The notes beneath the pieces are model-generated. The model searched no databases, had not been told where the DNA came from, and saw nothing but the letters and a program-made list of their open reading frames with translations. The position numbers and the translations under genes are program-made. This document shows positions 1-7,169 of a DNA stretch of 43,558 bases, in pieces. The stretch is taken from the NCBI GenBank assembly GCA_016783485.1, contig JADHWM010000009.1, positions 1-43,558 on the forward strand, in the 5' to 3' direction. This DNA comes from Candidatus Bathyarchaeota archaeon (lineage in GTDB: Archaea > Thermoproteota > Bathyarchaeia > TCS64). The stretch's first letter is position 1, and every line of letters begins with the position of its first letter.

Positions 1-2
1 TC

Positions 3-389
3 AAGATCGGGAACCCCTTGAGCTGGAAGAAGGCCATCCGCTCCATCGAGGAGACCGACGGCGTCGTGGAGCAGGTCTCCGACCAGGAGATCATGGACGC
101 CAAGGCGGTGGTGGACCGCTGCGGGATAGGGTGCGAGCCTGCCTCGGCAGCCTCCGTCGCGGGGGCGAGGAAGCTGGAGGCGGTGGGGGTCATCGCCCCC
201 GGGGAGGACGTGGTCTGCATCCTCACGGGGAATCTGTTGAAGGACCCCGGGGCCACCGTGAACTACCACACCGGGGTCATCGAGGGGGTCAGCCCAAAGT
301 TCTCCAACGCCCCGGTGGTGGTCAACGCCGACCTCGCGAGCGTCGAGGAGGCCCTGGACAGCCTCGCCCTGATGGGCTCAAGGAAATAG
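3..389 (+). CDS. thrC: Threonine synthase, C-terminal part (cut by window edge)
   Basis: The reading frame is open from the first bases, so the 5' part lies outside the window. About 128 residues remain. They begin KIGNPLSWKKA and include the SDQEIMDAK and GIGCEPASAAS segments and the VCILTGNLLKDP segment, all typical of the C-terminal half of PLP-dependent threonine synthase. The enzyme converts O-phosphohomoserine to threonine and phosphate in the cytoplasm. The stop is TAG at 387-389. An aspartokinase remnant follows immediately, which fits a former threonine-pathway operon. The family assignment is firm; the start is not visible. Confidence 0.9.
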   Translation, partial: KIGNPLSWKKAIRSIEETDGVVEQVSDQEIMDAKAVVDRCGIGCEPASAASVAGARKLEAVGVIAPGEDVVCILTGNLLKDPGATVNYHTGVIEGVSPKFSNAPVVVNADLASVEEALDSLALMGSRK

Positions 390-390
390 T

Positions 391-480
391 GTTGCTGCGA
401 GGGATTACAAGGTACTCAAGTTCGGGCGCTCCATCCTCAAGGACAGGGAGGACTTTGAGCGGGTCGCGGATCGCGCATAA
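391..480 (+). pseudogene. Remnant of aspartate kinase N-terminus
   Basis: One base after the thrC stop, frame 1 reads VAARDYKVLKFGRSILKD and then REDFERVADRA before TAA at 478-480. This matches the N-terminal KVLKFGGS nucleotide-binding segment of aspartate kinase, but the second glycine of the motif is Arg and the frame ends after 29 codons. No ATG, GTG or TTG lies in frame between the preceding in-frame stop and the homologous part. The rest of the roughly 450-residue enzyme is absent; the next gene is an unrelated MFS protein on the other strand. I read this as a deletion or rearrangement scar in a threonine-biosynthesis operon. Confidence 0.65.
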
Positions 481-537
481 ATCAAGCGCTACCCTTTTTC
501 ATGCCTCCGCTTTGGGAGATTTTACCGAGTATGCGGC

Positions 538-1827
538 CTATTTTTCGGCTTTCTCGGGGTCGCGAATGAAGAAGACGATGCTGGCGAGCTGGAGCAGCGT
601 CGTCCCGAGGACGCATATCCAGGGATACGCCGGGTTCAGGGAGTAGAGGAGCCCTCCCAGAAGGGAGGACGCCATGAGGGGGAGGATGAACATGTACCCC
701 ATGTTGGGGCCGCCGGACCCGGCTCCCATGGCCCCGATCATGACGCTCCCCCTGCCGATGGCTGCCATGACCCGCCCCCTCTGATCCCGGGGGACGTAAT
801 CGGCCATGAGGGCCGTGGCGGAGGGCATGAACAGGGCCATCGCGAGGCTGGCAGCGAAGCGGATCAGCAGCACGTGGAAAAAGCTCCTCGCGACGATCAG
901 TGAGGGAATCGAGACGAGGGAGATCAGCACAGCAACGAACACCGTCCTCGTTCTGCCGTACCGGTCACCGATGACGCCACACGGGATGGTGAGGACGAGC
1001 TTGAAGAGGGACTCCACCACCAAGATGAGGCCCCAGTCAACCTTGGAGAGCCCGATCACATCGGTGATGTACACGACCCAGTAGGGGCTAGCGATGCCGT
1101 TGGCCACGAATCCCAATCCCACGAGGAACCCCAGGGCCTTGACGCTCCGGGGCATGATCCTCAGGAGCTCGGGTATCCCCCCGTAGGACTCCCGCAGAAT
1201 CGCGACCGGGTCCAGCCGGGTGCCGCTTCCCGTTGCCGGCGCAGTCTCCTCCAGGAATCTGAGGACCAGTGTCGCGTTCACCACCTGGGACAGGACCAGG
1301 AGCCCGTACAGTATCCGCATCCCCCAGTTGTCCCCGTAGAACTCCAAGATCACCCCCGCAAGGAACGGGCTGAACATGGAGAGGACACCCGAGACGGTGT
1401 TCATGGTCGCCACCGCGGTGCCCCTCCGTTCGGAGTCGATGCTGTCCGCCAGTATCGCCGAGGTGGGGGGATACTCGAAGACCATGAATCCCTGGAGCAG
1501 GGCGCCCAGGGCGATCCATTCCCAGCTGGGCGCGAAGAGATAGAGAAGCATCGTGAGAGCGGAGAGGTACCCCGCAAGCGCGATGAGTTTCACCCGTCCC
1601 CTGCGGTCAGTTAGGTACCCCGATATGGGGAACATGAGGAGCCCCGCTAGGGGTTGGAGGCTGTTGACGACGCCCACCTGGGTTCCGTCGCCTCCCAGCG
1701 CGAGGATATAGAGGCTGGAGTAGGGGGTCACCATCCTCCTGAAGACCCCGCTTAGGGACTGGCGTATCGTGAGGATGCGCAGGTTCGCGTTCATGAACTC
1801 CAGTCGCTTACGCAGCGGTTTCATCAT
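538..1827 (-). CDS. MFS transporter (probable drug/metabolite exporter)
   Basis: The 429-residue protein has about twelve hydrophobic segments in two halves. It carries an MFS-type cytoplasmic loop DRRGRVK after the second helix (about residues 72-78) and a matching GDRYGRTR in the second half (about residues 286-293). It acts in the cytoplasmic membrane as a proton-coupled or facilitated transporter; the substrate cannot be read from sequence. It is transcribed divergently from an HxlR-family regulator through a short AT-rich gap, an arrangement typical of a regulated efflux pump. The start ATG at 1827 is followed by a second ATG, so the exact start is uncertain by one codon. Confidence 0.88.
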   Translation of the reverse strand: MMKPLRKRLEFMNANLRILTIRQSLSGVFRRMVTPYSSLYILALGGDGTQVGVVNSLQPLAGLLMFPISGYLTDRRGRVKLIALAGYLSALTMLLYLFAPSWEWIALGALLQGFMVFEYPPTSAILADSIDSERRGTAVATMNTVSGVLSMFSPFLAGVILEFYGDNWGMRILYGLLVLSQVVNATLVLRFLEETAPATGSGTRLDPVAILRESYGGIPELLRIMPRSVKALGFLVGLGFVANGIASPYWVVYITDVIGLSKVDWGLILVVESLFKLVLTIPCGVIGDRYGRTRTVFVAVLISLVSIPSLIVARSFFHVLLIRFAASLAMALFMPSATALMADYVPRDQRGRVMAAIGRGSVMIGAMGAGSGGPNMGYMFILPLMASSLLGGLLYSLNPAYPWICVLGTTLLQLASIVFFIRDPEKAEK

Positions 1828-1861
1828 GGATTAGTACAGCCGGTCACGGGCTCGCAACGGG

Positions 1862-1910
1862 TTAGTATAAATAGTGAAGTATTTAAACTATAAAATATAT
1901 AGTAAGAAAG
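1862..1910. promoter_or_regulatory. Divergent promoter/operator for MFS and HxlR genes
   Basis: The gap between the two divergent genes is the AT-rich spot in a GC-rich neighbourhood. On plus, a TATA-like tatttaaac lies at 1880-1888, about 50 nt before the HxlR start. On minus, a TATA-like tttatac at 1865-1871 sits about 40 nt before the MFS start. An inverted repeat ACTATA-N5-TATAGT spans 1887-1903, and a third half-site ATAGT at 1871-1875 pairs with ACTAT at 1887-1891. HxlR proteins bind such palindromes as dimers, so autoregulation plus control of the exporter is likely but inferred. Confidence 0.5.
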
Positions 1911-1934
1911 CAAGTATCCCGGAGGAAACTAACT

Positions 1935-2291
1935 ATGACCAAAGAAACCCATCACGAGGCCTGCGTCTGCCCAGTCGAGGGCATCATAGACGTGATAAGC
2001 AAGAAGTGGGCCCTCCTCATCGTCAACTCCCTGGGCAACCACGGGACCCTGAGATTCATGGAGATATCCGAGGATCTCCACGGAATCAGCCCCAAGACCC
2101 TCTCAGACACGCTGAAGAAGCTCCAAGCCGAGGGGCTGGTGACCAGGGAATCATTCCCGTGCATCCCTCCCCGCGTGGAGTACACCCTCACCGACGACGG
2201 CCTCGAGTTCAGGAAAATCACCCTCCCCGTCCTGAAGTGGGCCGCTAGGCGGCCGTCCCATAAAGACCATCCCCGCTCTCACCAGGCATAG
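1935..2291 (+). CDS. HxlR-family winged-helix transcriptional regulator
   Basis: This 118-residue protein shows the HxlR pattern: an N-terminal Cys pair and CPVEGIIDVISKKW (about residues 12-25), LRFMEISEDLHGISPKTLS with the recognition helix (about 39-57), LKKLQAEGLV, and the wing PPRVEYTLTDDG. HxlR proteins are small homodimeric DNA-binding regulators, several of which sense electrophiles or oxidants through the conserved N-terminal Cys. The start ATG at 1935 has GGAGG about 10 bases upstream. It faces the MFS gene across a palindromic AT-rich gap and is followed by a clear terminator, so it is probably monocistronic. Confidence 0.92.
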   Translation: MTKETHHEACVCPVEGIIDVISKKWALLIVNSLGNHGTLRFMEISEDLHGISPKTLSDTLKKLQAEGLVTRESFPCIPPRVEYTLTDDGLEFRKITLPVLKWAARRPSHKDHPRSHQA

Positions 2292-2300
2292 GGCTCCAAG

Positions 2301-2325
2301 CCCGCCCCTCTTCGGGGGGTTTTTC
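2301..2325 (+). terminator. Stem-loop plus T run after the HxlR gene
   Basis: CCCGCCCC, a TCTT loop and CGGGGGG are followed by five T residues, ten bases after the HxlR stop. This is an intrinsic-terminator-like structure; archaea mainly use the T tract itself. Confidence 0.6.
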
Positions 2326-2357
2326 AATCAGGGAGAGCCCCTTTTCTGTGATTGTTA

Positions 2358-3431
2358 ATGTCGGATAGATACGAACGGGTCATGGCCGCGATGCGTCGGG
2401 ATGTCCCGGACAGGGTGCCCTGGGCCCTATGGGGCCACTTCCCCGCGGTCCCCTTCCTGAAGTACTACAGCTGGGAGAAGGCGAACCGGGACGGCGAAGA
2501 GTCTGCCCGGGCCCACATGGCCCTCCTGAGGTCCCTGGACTACAAGATGGACCTCCTCAAGGTCACCCCCTTCTACAGGTTCATGGCCTGCCAGTGGGGG
2601 TCCAAGTTCCGCTGGGAGGACAACGACGAGTCCCCAGCCACGATGGATGTCACGGTGAAGACTCCCGGTGACTGGGAAAAGCTCTGGGTCCTGGATCCCA
2701 GGAAGGAGCTCCGGGAAGCCCTCAGATGCGTCGAGATCCTCGCGAAGGAGCTGTACGGGATGCCCTTCATCTACACCATCCCCAGCCCCATCGTCCAGGC
2801 TCTCCACGGCGTCTCCGAGCCCGAAAGGGTCTACACCGACATGGTGGAGAACCCCGACGCCCTCCGGGAGGGGCTTGAGACCATCACCCAGACCACCATC
2901 GACTTCGCGAAGGAGGTGATGGCCGAGGGAGCCACGGGGGTCTTCTTCGGCATCGGCGGAGGCGGGGACATCTGGTCCAGGATGACCCGGGAGCAGCTCG
3001 AGGAGTACGCCCTGGGCTACGACAAGAGGGTGCTGGAAGCGGTCGGCGATGCCCCCGTCAAGCTCCTGCATATCTGCAGCGCCGGGGGGGAGGACCCCCA
3101 GAAGGACGGGGGGCTCATGGAGGAGGGCTGGTTCAAGAACTACCCGGTGGACGCCATCAACTGGGACGACGCCCTCTTCACCCCGCTGGAGAAGGCGAAG
3201 GAGATCTACGGGGACAGGTTCTGCATCGTCGGGGGGGTCGACAGGAATAGAACCCTCCTCGAGGGCACCTCCAGACATGTGGAGGCGGCCGTGAAGGACG
3301 CCATCGAGCGGGCGGGGAGAGGCGGAAGCTTCATCGTCGGCCCCGGATGCACACTGAACGCGCATACGCCCCTCGAGAACTACAACGCGGTGGCCCGGGC
3401 CGTCGAGAAGTATGGCAGATATAAGGCATGA
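2358..3431 (+). CDS. Uroporphyrinogen decarboxylase-fold (MtaA/CmuA-like) protein
   Basis: The 357-residue protein has the URO-D/MtaA TIM-barrel pattern: an N-terminal YERVMAAMRRDVPDRVPW, then YTIPSPIVQAL, then GIGGGGDIWSRMT, and near the C-terminus HICSAGGED followed by IVGPGCTLNAHTP. The His-x-Cys and distant Cys (LHICS, PGC) match the zinc ligands of methylcobamide:thiol methyltransferases rather than true HemE, so methyl transfer from a corrinoid protein is the better guess. No corrinoid protein or methyltransferase I gene is adjacent, so substrate and pathway are unknown. A TTG lies six bases upstream in frame, but ATG at 2358 gives the family-like start. Confidence 0.75.
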   Translation: MSDRYERVMAAMRRDVPDRVPWALWGHFPAVPFLKYYSWEKANRDGEESARAHMALLRSLDYKMDLLKVTPFYRFMACQWGSKFRWEDNDESPATMDVTVKTPGDWEKLWVLDPRKELREALRCVEILAKELYGMPFIYTIPSPIVQALHGVSEPERVYTDMVENPDALREGLETITQTTIDFAKEVMAEGATGVFFGIGGGGDIWSRMTREQLEEYALGYDKRVLEAVGDAPVKLLHICSAGGEDPQKDGGLMEEGWFKNYPVDAINWDDALFTPLEKAKEIYGDRFCIVGGVDRNRTLLEGTSRHVEAAVKDAIERAGRGGSFIVGPGCTLNAHTPLENYNAVARAVEKYGRYKA

Positions 3432-3493
3432 GACCCCTTAGGGGCTCCTCCCCACCTTTCTCCGGTTCCTGGGTCCGCGTAGCCCACAACAGA

Positions 3494-3503
3494 ATTTTTA
3501 AAG
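3494..3503 (+). promoter_or_regulatory. TATA box for the C2H2 zinc-finger gene
   Basis: The sequence atttttaaag is the only AT-rich block in this gap. It would start transcription near 3525, leaving room for the ribosome binding site at 3550-3556. Confidence 0.45.
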
Positions 3504-3549
3504 CCGGCTCACATTGAGTTTCTGAAGCACTAGAACTTTTTGAGTCCCA

Positions 3550-3556
3550 GAGGTGA
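3550..3556 (+). promoter_or_regulatory. Ribosome binding site that decides a TTG start
   Basis: GAGGTGA is a strong Shine-Dalgarno match four bases before TTG at 3561. It argues against the longer frame that opens at TTG 3540, which would place this site inside the gene. Confidence 0.55.
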
Positions 3557-3560
3557 ATTG

Positions 3561-3929
3561 TTGAAGGCCGACGAGAAGATCAAGGGCATAGTGGGAGAGG
3601 TCGGCCTCGAGAGGAACGAGGATAAGTTCAACTCCTTCAGCCTCACCGTGGGGCTCACATTGAAGACGGGGGGGCTCTCCTACGCCCAGGGGGAGCGGCT
3701 CGTCGCCGAGATGCGTAAGGCGCTCCTGGGGAAGGAGGTGGAGATCGCGGAGATCTTCCATCTCTGCCCCGTCTGTGAGAAGGGATTCAGCACCATGCAG
3801 GGGATGAAACAGCACGTCCGCATAGTCCACGAGAAGAGCAAAAAGAAAGAAACCGTGAAGGCGGAGAAGCCCAAGGCGGCCCCCAAGAAGAAGCGGGCCA
3901 GGAAAAAGTCGACCCGCAAGAAAACCTAG
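3561..3929 (+). CDS. Small C2H2 zinc-finger protein with basic tail
   Basis: About 122 residues. A central CPVCEKGFSTMQGMKQHVRIVH (shown in parts: CPVC, then KQHVRIVH) is a classical C2H2 finger. The last 35 residues are lysine- and arginine-rich with Pro/Ala (KAAPKKKRARKKS), a histone-tail-like segment suited to nucleic-acid binding. The N-terminal 70 residues form a soluble alpha/beta-looking domain I do not recognise. Single C2H2 fingers occur in archaeal proteins, but the role here is unknown. The gene has its own TATA box and ends close to a convergent gene. Confidence 0.7.
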   Translation: MKADEKIKGIVGEVGLERNEDKFNSFSLTVGLTLKTGGLSYAQGERLVAEMRKALLGKEVEIAEIFHLCPVCEKGFSTMQGMKQHVRIVHEKSKKKETVKAEKPKAAPKKKRARKKSTRKKT

Positions 3930-3946
3930 CCTGAATCAGCGCAGCC

Positions 3947-4501
3947 TCACTTCAGGACAACAACGTTGCTCATGCCGTGCCTCCTCCTCTCCAGGATGCC
4001 CTTCGCCTCTAACCTGTCGAGGACCAGGCTGACCTTGCTCTTCGAGTATCCAGTTTTCTCCACCAGCTGGCTCTGGAAGATGGTTCCTCCCTCATCGGCC
4101 ACTATCTGGACGATACTGCGCTCGTCTTCCACCGCGAGGCCCTCGATCAGTTGATCCCAGCTGCTTGGCTCGGTGGGAGCCTTCACGCTGTCGGACCCGT
4201 CAGCCCGGAGGAGGTAGACCAGGCTCGCCCCCAGCACGAAACAGGAGACCCCTATCAATAGCACGTCGAGGGTTTTGTAGATGCTCGGGATCTGGTTGAG
4301 CTCGACGACGTTTCCCTCGATGACGAACTGGACGCTCGAAGGCGTCATCACCTTGATGAACAGTGCGAAGGTCGACGCTATCATCCCGAACATGGCGAGG
4401 AGGGTCTTCGTCCTCATCTTTGCCACCCCTATGAGTTGGATGGACGGGTATTTGAGAGGGATGCTGTGAGGAGCGGGTTCACCGTTTTCATCCTCGTTCA
4501 T
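3947..4501 (-). CDS. Membrane-anchored winged-helix (MarR-like) protein
   Basis: The 184-residue protein has two hydrophobic segments, roughly residues 32-52 (LLAMFGMIASTFALFI) and 78-99 (LLIGVSCFVLGASLVYLL), with a short extracytoplasmic stretch between. The C-terminal domain (about 115-184) is a winged helix: GGTIFQSQLVEKTGYSKSKV, VLDRLEAKGILERRRHG, VVLK. This layout, membrane anchor plus C-terminal wHTH, is common in archaea and suggests a membrane-tethered regulator. It follows the next gene on the same strand by six bases, so the pair is probably co-transcribed. An ATG at residue 29 is an alternative start. Target genes are unknown. Confidence 0.75.
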   Translation of the reverse strand: MNEDENGEPAPHSIPLKYPSIQLIGVAKMRTKTLLAMFGMIASTFALFIKVMTPSSVQFVIEGNVVELNQIPSIYKTLDVLLIGVSCFVLGASLVYLLRADGSDSVKAPTEPSSWDQLIEGLAVEDERSIVQIVADEGGTIFQSQLVEKTGYSKSKVSLVLDRLEAKGILERRRHGMSNVVVLK

Positions 4502-4507
4502 ATCCGG

Positions 4508-5077
4508 CTAGGGGATACGGCGAGTCCTGTTCAAGGCGTCGTCCACCGCTGCCCTGAACAGAGCAGGAGGGGCCACCTCATCCGAGAAGACGGGTTCTCC
4601 CACGGACCAGTCGCTTATCTCGACCCGCACGTTGTAGCCCGAGCCGTCGGGGAAGGTGATCGTCACGGTCACCAGGAGCCTCGTATCTAAGATTATCCGG
4701 GTCTCAGATCGCATCAGCGTGCTGTTCTGGAGGATATCCTCTATGGAGTGCGCGCCGTGGATCGTGGCCTCCACGGAGTACTCTTTACCAACCAAGAGGG
4801 CACCGATCTCATCGTCCTCAGTTGCCTTCTCGATAGCGAGGGCCAGTATCTCCTCCCTCTCCTCGGGTCCAAGGGAGTCTCCGGGACTGAAAACGACGCC
4901 CTGATCCAGTTCCAAATGCACCACCATTGTCGAGGTGCTCTTGCTGGAGGCAGTGACGTAGACGTAGCCTAGGAGGCCTCCGGCGACGATGAGGGTCGCT
5001 ATGAACACGGACCTGCTTCTCAAGTCCAGATTCTCGCCAAACATTTCGCTGCGTAAAGACATGAAACAGGATATCAT
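4508..5077 (-). CDS. Hypothetical single-span membrane protein
   Basis: About 189 residues with one N-terminal transmembrane segment (about residues 25-42, FIATLIVAGGLLGYVYVTA) after a basic stretch RSRS, then a mainly beta-rich domain predicted outside the cell. I recognise no family. Several in-frame ATGs (5077, 5062, 5044) leave the start open. It lies six bases upstream of the membrane-anchored winged-helix gene on the same strand. The two may form a sensor and transcription-factor pair, but that is inference from position and topology only. Confidence 0.65.
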   Translation of the reverse strand: MISCFMSLRSEMFGENLDLRSRSVFIATLIVAGGLLGYVYVTASSKSTSTMVVHLELDQGVVFSPGDSLGPEEREEILALAIEKATEDDEIGALLVGKEYSVEATIHGAHSIEDILQNSTLMRSETRIILDTRLLVTVTITFPDGSGYNVRVEISDWSVGEPVFSDEVAPPALFRAAVDDALNRTRRIP

Positions 5078-5174
5078 TCTTTGTTTGAAACTAGTTTTGG
5101 AATTGGTTCAAGAACAACGTTTACATTCAGCGTCGCAGAGATCATGCCGATAAAAAGGATAAAAGTGCACTAAA

Positions 5175-6500
5175 ATGGTCCTCGAGAAACTCGGCTCAAG
5201 CCTCTACGACGCCCTCCAGAAGGTTTTCAGGGCGGCGGTGGTGGACGAGGACCTCGTCAAGGAGCTGGTCCGAGACTTCCAGAGGGCCCTCCTCCAGGCC
5301 GACGTCAATGTCCAGCTCGTCATGGAGTTGAGCCAGGACATCCAGAAGAGGGCCCTTGACGAGAAGCTGCCCCCCGGCATCAGCCGCAGGGAGCACGTCG
5401 TGAAGACGGTCTACGACTCCCTCACCAACTTCGTGGGGGAGAAGCCCCGGCAGCTGGAGATCCGTCCGGGGAGGCAGAACGTCATCATGCTCATCGGGAT
5501 CCAGGGCTCCGGGAAGACCACCCAAGCAGCGAAGCTGGCCCGCTACTTCCAGAAGCGGGGGTTGAAGTCGGCCCTCATCTGCGCGGACACCTTCAGGCCC
5601 GGGGCCTACGACCAGCTCCAGCAGCTCGCCGAGTCCATCAACGTGGACTTCTACGGGGAGCCGGGGAACAAGGACCCCGTCAAGGTCGCGAGGGACGGCG
5701 TCAAGAAGTTCGAGGACTACGAGGTGGTGATCCTGGACACCTCGGGACGCCACAAGGAGGAGAAAAACCTCATCGTCGAGATGCAGCAGATCGCCTCCGC
5801 GGTCAAGCCGCAGGAGATCGTCCTGGTCCTGGACGGCACCATCGGGCAGCAGGCGGCGGCCCAGGCCGCGGCCTTCAACGAGGCCACCGACTTGGGCTCC
5901 ATCATCGTCGCCAAGCTCGACGGATCCGCCCGGGGCGGGGGGGCCCTGAGCGGGGTCGCTGCGACGGGGGCCCCCATCAAGTTCATCGGCGTGGGGGAGA
6001 AGATCGAGGACCTCGAGGCCTTCGTCCCGGGGCGGTTCATCGGGAGGCTCCTGGGGATGGGAGACCTGGAGAGCCTCGTCGCGAAGGTGAAGGAGGCCGA
6101 GGTGGATGTCTCCCAGAAGGACCTCAACGCGATGCTATCCGGGAAGTTCACCCTCGCGGACATGTACCAGCAGTTCGAGGCGATGCGGAAGATGGGCCCC
6201 CTCCAGAAGGTCCTCAGCATGGTCCCCGGTTTCAGCTATCAGCTCCCGGAGGATCAGCTTGAGATGGCGGAGGAGAGGATGGACCGGTGGAAGTACATCA
6301 TCGACTCCATGACCCCACAGGAGAGGGGGGAGCCCAAGACCCTCAACGCCTCCCGGGTCCGGCGCATCGCCCGGGGCTCAGGGACCACCGAGAAGGAAGT
6401 AAGAGAACTTATTAAGCAGTATAACGCGATGCGTAAGATGCTCAGGCAGCTAAAGGGTCGACGGAGGATGCTCCGCCGGATGCCCTTCAAGCTCGGATGA
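5175..6500 (+). CDS. srp54: Signal recognition particle 54 kDa protein (SRP54/Ffh)
   Basis: The 441-residue protein has the full SRP54 layout: N-domain helices (about 1-90), the GTPase G domain with GIQGSGKTTQAAKLA (P-loop, about 107-121), the ADTFRPGAYDQL segment, DTSGRH (G3) and VAKLDGSARGGGALS (G4), then the methionine-rich M domain (about 300-441) that binds 7S RNA and signal sequences. It delivers ribosome-nascent-chain complexes to FtsY at the membrane. The G4 motif begins Ala-Lys-Leu-Asp where most homologues have Thr-Lys-Leu-Asp. It heads a same-strand cluster with eL21, Rpb4 and DUF655, with an 11-base gap to eL21. Confidence 0.97.
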   Translation: MVLEKLGSSLYDALQKVFRAAVVDEDLVKELVRDFQRALLQADVNVQLVMELSQDIQKRALDEKLPPGISRREHVVKTVYDSLTNFVGEKPRQLEIRPGRQNVIMLIGIQGSGKTTQAAKLARYFQKRGLKSALICADTFRPGAYDQLQQLAESINVDFYGEPGNKDPVKVARDGVKKFEDYEVVILDTSGRHKEEKNLIVEMQQIASAVKPQEIVLVLDGTIGQQAAAQAAAFNEATDLGSIIVAKLDGSARGGGALSGVAATGAPIKFIGVGEKIEDLEAFVPGRFIGRLLGMGDLESLVAKVKEAEVDVSQKDLNAMLSGKFTLADMYQQFEAMRKMGPLQKVLSMVPGFSYQLPEDQLEMAEERMDRWKYIIDSMTPQERGEPKTLNASRVRRIARGSGTTEKEVRELIKQYNAMRKMLRQLKGRRRMLRRMPFKLG

Positions 6501-6510
6501 GGCCGCACCT

Positions 6511-6804
6511 ATGCCAAAATCTCACGGACCACGAAGGAAGAGCCGCAGCGTGCTCACCAAAAAGGTGAGGGAGAAGGGCAAGCTAGGGCTCAGCAGGCTC
6601 CTCGCCCAGTATGAGCTGGGCGACAAGGTGGTCATAAACATCGACTCCGCGATCCAGAAGGGGATGCCCCACAAGAGGTTCCAGGGCAAGGTGGCGACAG
6701 TGGTGGAGAAGAGGGGCAAGGCGTTCGTCCTCGACATCCCCCAGAGGAAGACTTCGAAACTTGTCATCGCCGGCCTGGAGCACATCCAGAGGCACCACGG
6801 TTGA
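6511..6804 (+). CDS. rpl21e: 50S ribosomal protein eL21 (L21e)
   Basis: The 97-residue basic protein begins MPKSHGPRRKSRSVLTKK, has GDKVVINIDSAIQKGMPHKR in the middle and ends with IAGLEHIQRHHG. These features and the length are those of archaeal eL21, a large-subunit rRNA-binding protein with an SH3-like fold. It sits 10 bases after srp54 and 10 bases before rpoF, the usual archaeal eL21-Rpb4 order. Confidence 0.96.
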   Translation: MPKSHGPRRKSRSVLTKKVREKGKLGLSRLLAQYELGDKVVINIDSAIQKGMPHKRFQGKVATVVEKRGKAFVLDIPQRKTSKLVIAGLEHIQRHHG

Positions 6805-6814
6805 GGTTTTAGAG

Positions 6815-7135
6815 ATGTCCATCGAGGAGAAGAAGCCTATCACGGTAGCAGAGGCGAGGAAGATTCTGGAGGAGAACCTCGAGGATCTGGACCCCCTCCA
6901 GAGGCGGGTCCACGATTATACGGTGAGGTTCACCAAGCTGGACTCCTATCAGGGTGAGGCCATGGTGGGCGAGCTCATCGAGGCCGGCGTGGAGAGGGTT
7001 CTCGCGGTGCAGATCGTGAACAGCCTCCCGGAAAGCATCGGGGAGGTGAGGACCTTCCTGGGGCGGCGCAGGATCATCTCTGAGAACCTCATGAACACTA
7101 TTTTAGGGATAATTGAGAAATACAGGTCCGCATAA
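6815..7135 (+). CDS. rpoF: DNA-directed RNA polymerase subunit F (Rpb4)
   Basis: The 106-residue protein has the Rpb4/RpoF pattern: PITVAEARKILEE, LDPLQRRVHDYTVRF and IVNSLPESIGEVRTFLGR, ending ILGIIEKYRSA. It forms the polymerase stalk with RpoE/Rpb7, binding emerging RNA and aiding promoter opening. ATG at 6815 is chosen because the family starts just before the conserved VAEARKIL segment; the frame is open further upstream but overlaps eL21. The downstream DUF655 gene starts 34 bases later. Confidence 0.93.
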   Translation: MSIEEKKPITVAEARKILEENLEDLDPLQRRVHDYTVRFTKLDSYQGEAMVGELIEAGVERVLAVQIVNSLPESIGEVRTFLGRRRIISENLMNTILGIIEKYRSA

Positions 7136-7169
7136 GTATTCCGCGAGACCTCTAGGCCCGGGAAAACCC

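Noticed and set aside
2427-3365. A 312-codon open frame on minus opposite the URO-D-like gene
   Set aside because: It is the antisense shadow of a GC-rich gene: repetitive Gly/Leu/Val/Asp composition, no motif, and the plus-strand gene has clear family motifs.
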